Assembly (NCBI GenBank): GCA_002352125.1 | Contig: DEHU01000012.1 | Span: 1 to 16,665, forward strand | Reading direction: 5' to 3' | Source: Competibacteraceae bacterium UBA2792 | GTDB taxonomy: Bacteria > Pseudomonadota > Gammaproteobacteria > Competibacterales > Competibacteraceae | DNA: 16,665 nt | Part shown: one piece after another, positions 15,753 to 16,665 of the stretch | How positions within the stretch are numbered: the first letter of the stretch is position 1 | How the letters are laid out: each line of letters opens with the position of its first letter | The notes under the pieces: generated by a model | The model's input: the letters and a program-made list of their open reading frames with translations, nothing else | Databases searched by the model: none | What the model was told of the DNA's origin: nothing | Program-made: the position numbers and the translations under genes

Positions 15753-16665
15753 TCAGGTCACCCTTTCCGGAACTGGCTTAGTTTTTTCGATGGCCGGCAG
15801 GATCAGCAGCACGGCGAAAAAGGCGAAATAAACGATGGTGCAAATCTGTGCCATAGAGGTGCGGGCCGGTGTAGTCGGCAAAGCGCCAAGATAGCCGAGG
15901 ATCAGAAACGCAACCACGAATGCAACCAGCGCCAACTTGAACAGAAAGCCGCGATAGCGGATGGATTTCACTGGGCTGCGGTCCAGCCACGGCAGGAAAA
16001 ACAGCACGATGATGGCGGCGAACATGACCAGCACACCCCAGACTTGCGTGCCGGCAAAGGACGGTACCGCCCGCAACATGGCGTAGAACGGGGTGAAGTA
16101 CCAGACCGGCGCGATATGCGGCGGGGTCTTTAAGGGGTCGGCGGGATCGAAATTCGGGTGCTCCAGGAAGTAGCCGCCCATTTCGGGCATGAAGAAGATC
16201 ACCACCGAGAAAAAGATCAAAAACACCATTACGCCGACCAGATCCTTGACCGTGTAATAGGGATGGAAGGGAATCCCGTCCAACGGCTTGCCATCGGCAC
16301 CTTTGACTTTTTTGATCTCGACCCCATCGGGGTTATTGGAGCCGACTTCGTGCAGAGCCATGATGTGAGCGACCACCAGCCCTAATATGACCAGCGGCAG
16401 AGCGATCACATGCAGCGAGAAGAAACGGTTTAGGGTGGCATCGGAGACGACGTAGTCACCGCGAATCCAGATCGACAGATCCGGGCCGATACCCGGAATG
16501 GCGCTAAACAAATTGATGATCACTTGGGCGCCCCAGTAGGACATCTGGCCCCAAGGCAACAGATAGCCCATGAACGCTTCGGCCATCAGGCACAGGAAGA
16601 TCAGCACGCCGAAGATCCAAATCAGCTCGCGCGGTTTTTTGTAGGAGCCGTAGATCAAGGCGCGG
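15753..16665 (-). CDS. petB: Ubiquinol-cytochrome c reductase, cytochrome b, C-terminal part
   Basis: The 5' end lies right of the window; about 304 residues are visible, beginning R-A-L-I-Y-G-S-Y-K. Cytochrome b binds both b hemes and forms the Qo and Qi quinone sites. The visible part starts just before the third helix, with G-Y-L-L-P-W-G-Q-M-S, then S-L-H and V-A-H-I-M-A-L-H, which carry heme ligands of the fourth helix, and the Qo motif P-V-W-Y before F-T-P-F-Y-A-M-L-R. PVWY in place of PEWY is known from beta- and gammaproteobacteria and removes the Qo-site glutamate. The frame continues open to the edge; TTG 16658 is internal, not a start. petA (Rieske) is expected further right. Confidence 0.96.
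   Translation of the reverse strand, partial: RALIYGSYKKPRELIWIFGVLIFLCLMAEAFMGYLLPWGQMSYWGAQVIINLFSAIPGIGPDLSIWIRGDYVVSDATLNRFFSLHVIALPLVILGLVVAHIMALHEVGSNNPDGVEIKKVKGADGKPLDGIPFHPYYTVKDLVGVMVFLIFFSVVIFFMPEMGGYFLEHPNFDPADPLKTPPHIAPVWYFTPFYAMLRAVPSFAGTQVWGVLVMFAAIIVLFFLPWLDRSPVKSIRYRGFLFKLALVAFVVAFLILGYLGALPTTPARTSMAQICTIVYFAFFAVLLILPAIEKTKPVPERVT

Noticed and set aside
1..16665. Search by eye for CRISPR arrays, tRNA/rRNA genes, insertion sequences and phage genes
   Set aside because: No spaced direct repeats, tRNA-like cloverleaf with TTCRA arm, transposase motifs or integrase motifs were seen.

Overview
The window is a stretch of gammaproteobacterial chromosome. It is moderately GC-rich, densely coding, and built of conserved aerobic energy genes. 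The best guide to lineage is the right-hand block. From memory of pseudomonad genomes, the order SIS-domain protein - dolP - (convergent) sspB - petC - petB is the arrangement found there, but here sspA is missing from between sspB and petC. I cannot name a genus. An environmental gammaproteobacterium (methanotroph-like, or related to Chromatiales or Competibacter) would fit.

Left region (1-9357, all + strand): the 3' end of cyoE/ctaB (heme O synthase) is followed by a promoter-bearing gap and a complete cbb3-type oxidase locus. The structural genes ccoN-ccoO-ccoQ-ccoP (533-3979) end at a strong GC hairpin. The assembly genes ccoG-ccoH-ccoI-ccoS follow (4145-9090). CcoN, CcoO and CcoP carry all the expected heme and copper ligands. 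CcoG and CcoI would supply reduced copper to CcoN; CcoH and CcoS assist assembly. CcoH is unusually long, with about four predicted membrane segments. Directly behind ccoS, and before a good intrinsic terminator, sits a 33-codon gene with an excellent Shine-Dalgarno. It encodes one membrane helix and is a candidate unannotated oxidase microprotein.

Middle (9384-10942, +): birA and coaX overlap by 4 bases. BirA lacks the usual DNA-binding domain, so it should be a ligase only. CoaX is a type III pantothenate kinase. Convergent to them (minus strand) is a two-gene unit: a ComB-family 2-phosphosulfolactate phosphatase and, two bases downstream, a K+ channel with a C-linker, a cyclic-nucleotide-binding domain and an arginine-poor S4. 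The 181-bp divergent region upstream of comB holds a perfect FNR/ANR palindrome (TTGAT-N4-ATCAA), suggesting oxygen control. No such box is seen in front of ccoN.

Right region: gmhA/diaA and dolP (+) overlap by 4 bases. sspB, petC and the partial petB (minus) encode a ClpXP adaptor and two bc1-complex subunits. The bc1 complex would feed electrons to the cbb3 oxidase through cytochrome c, so the window carries both ends of that branch. No tRNA, rRNA, CRISPR array, insertion sequence or prophage gene was seen. No gene-free stretch exceeds about 210 bases.
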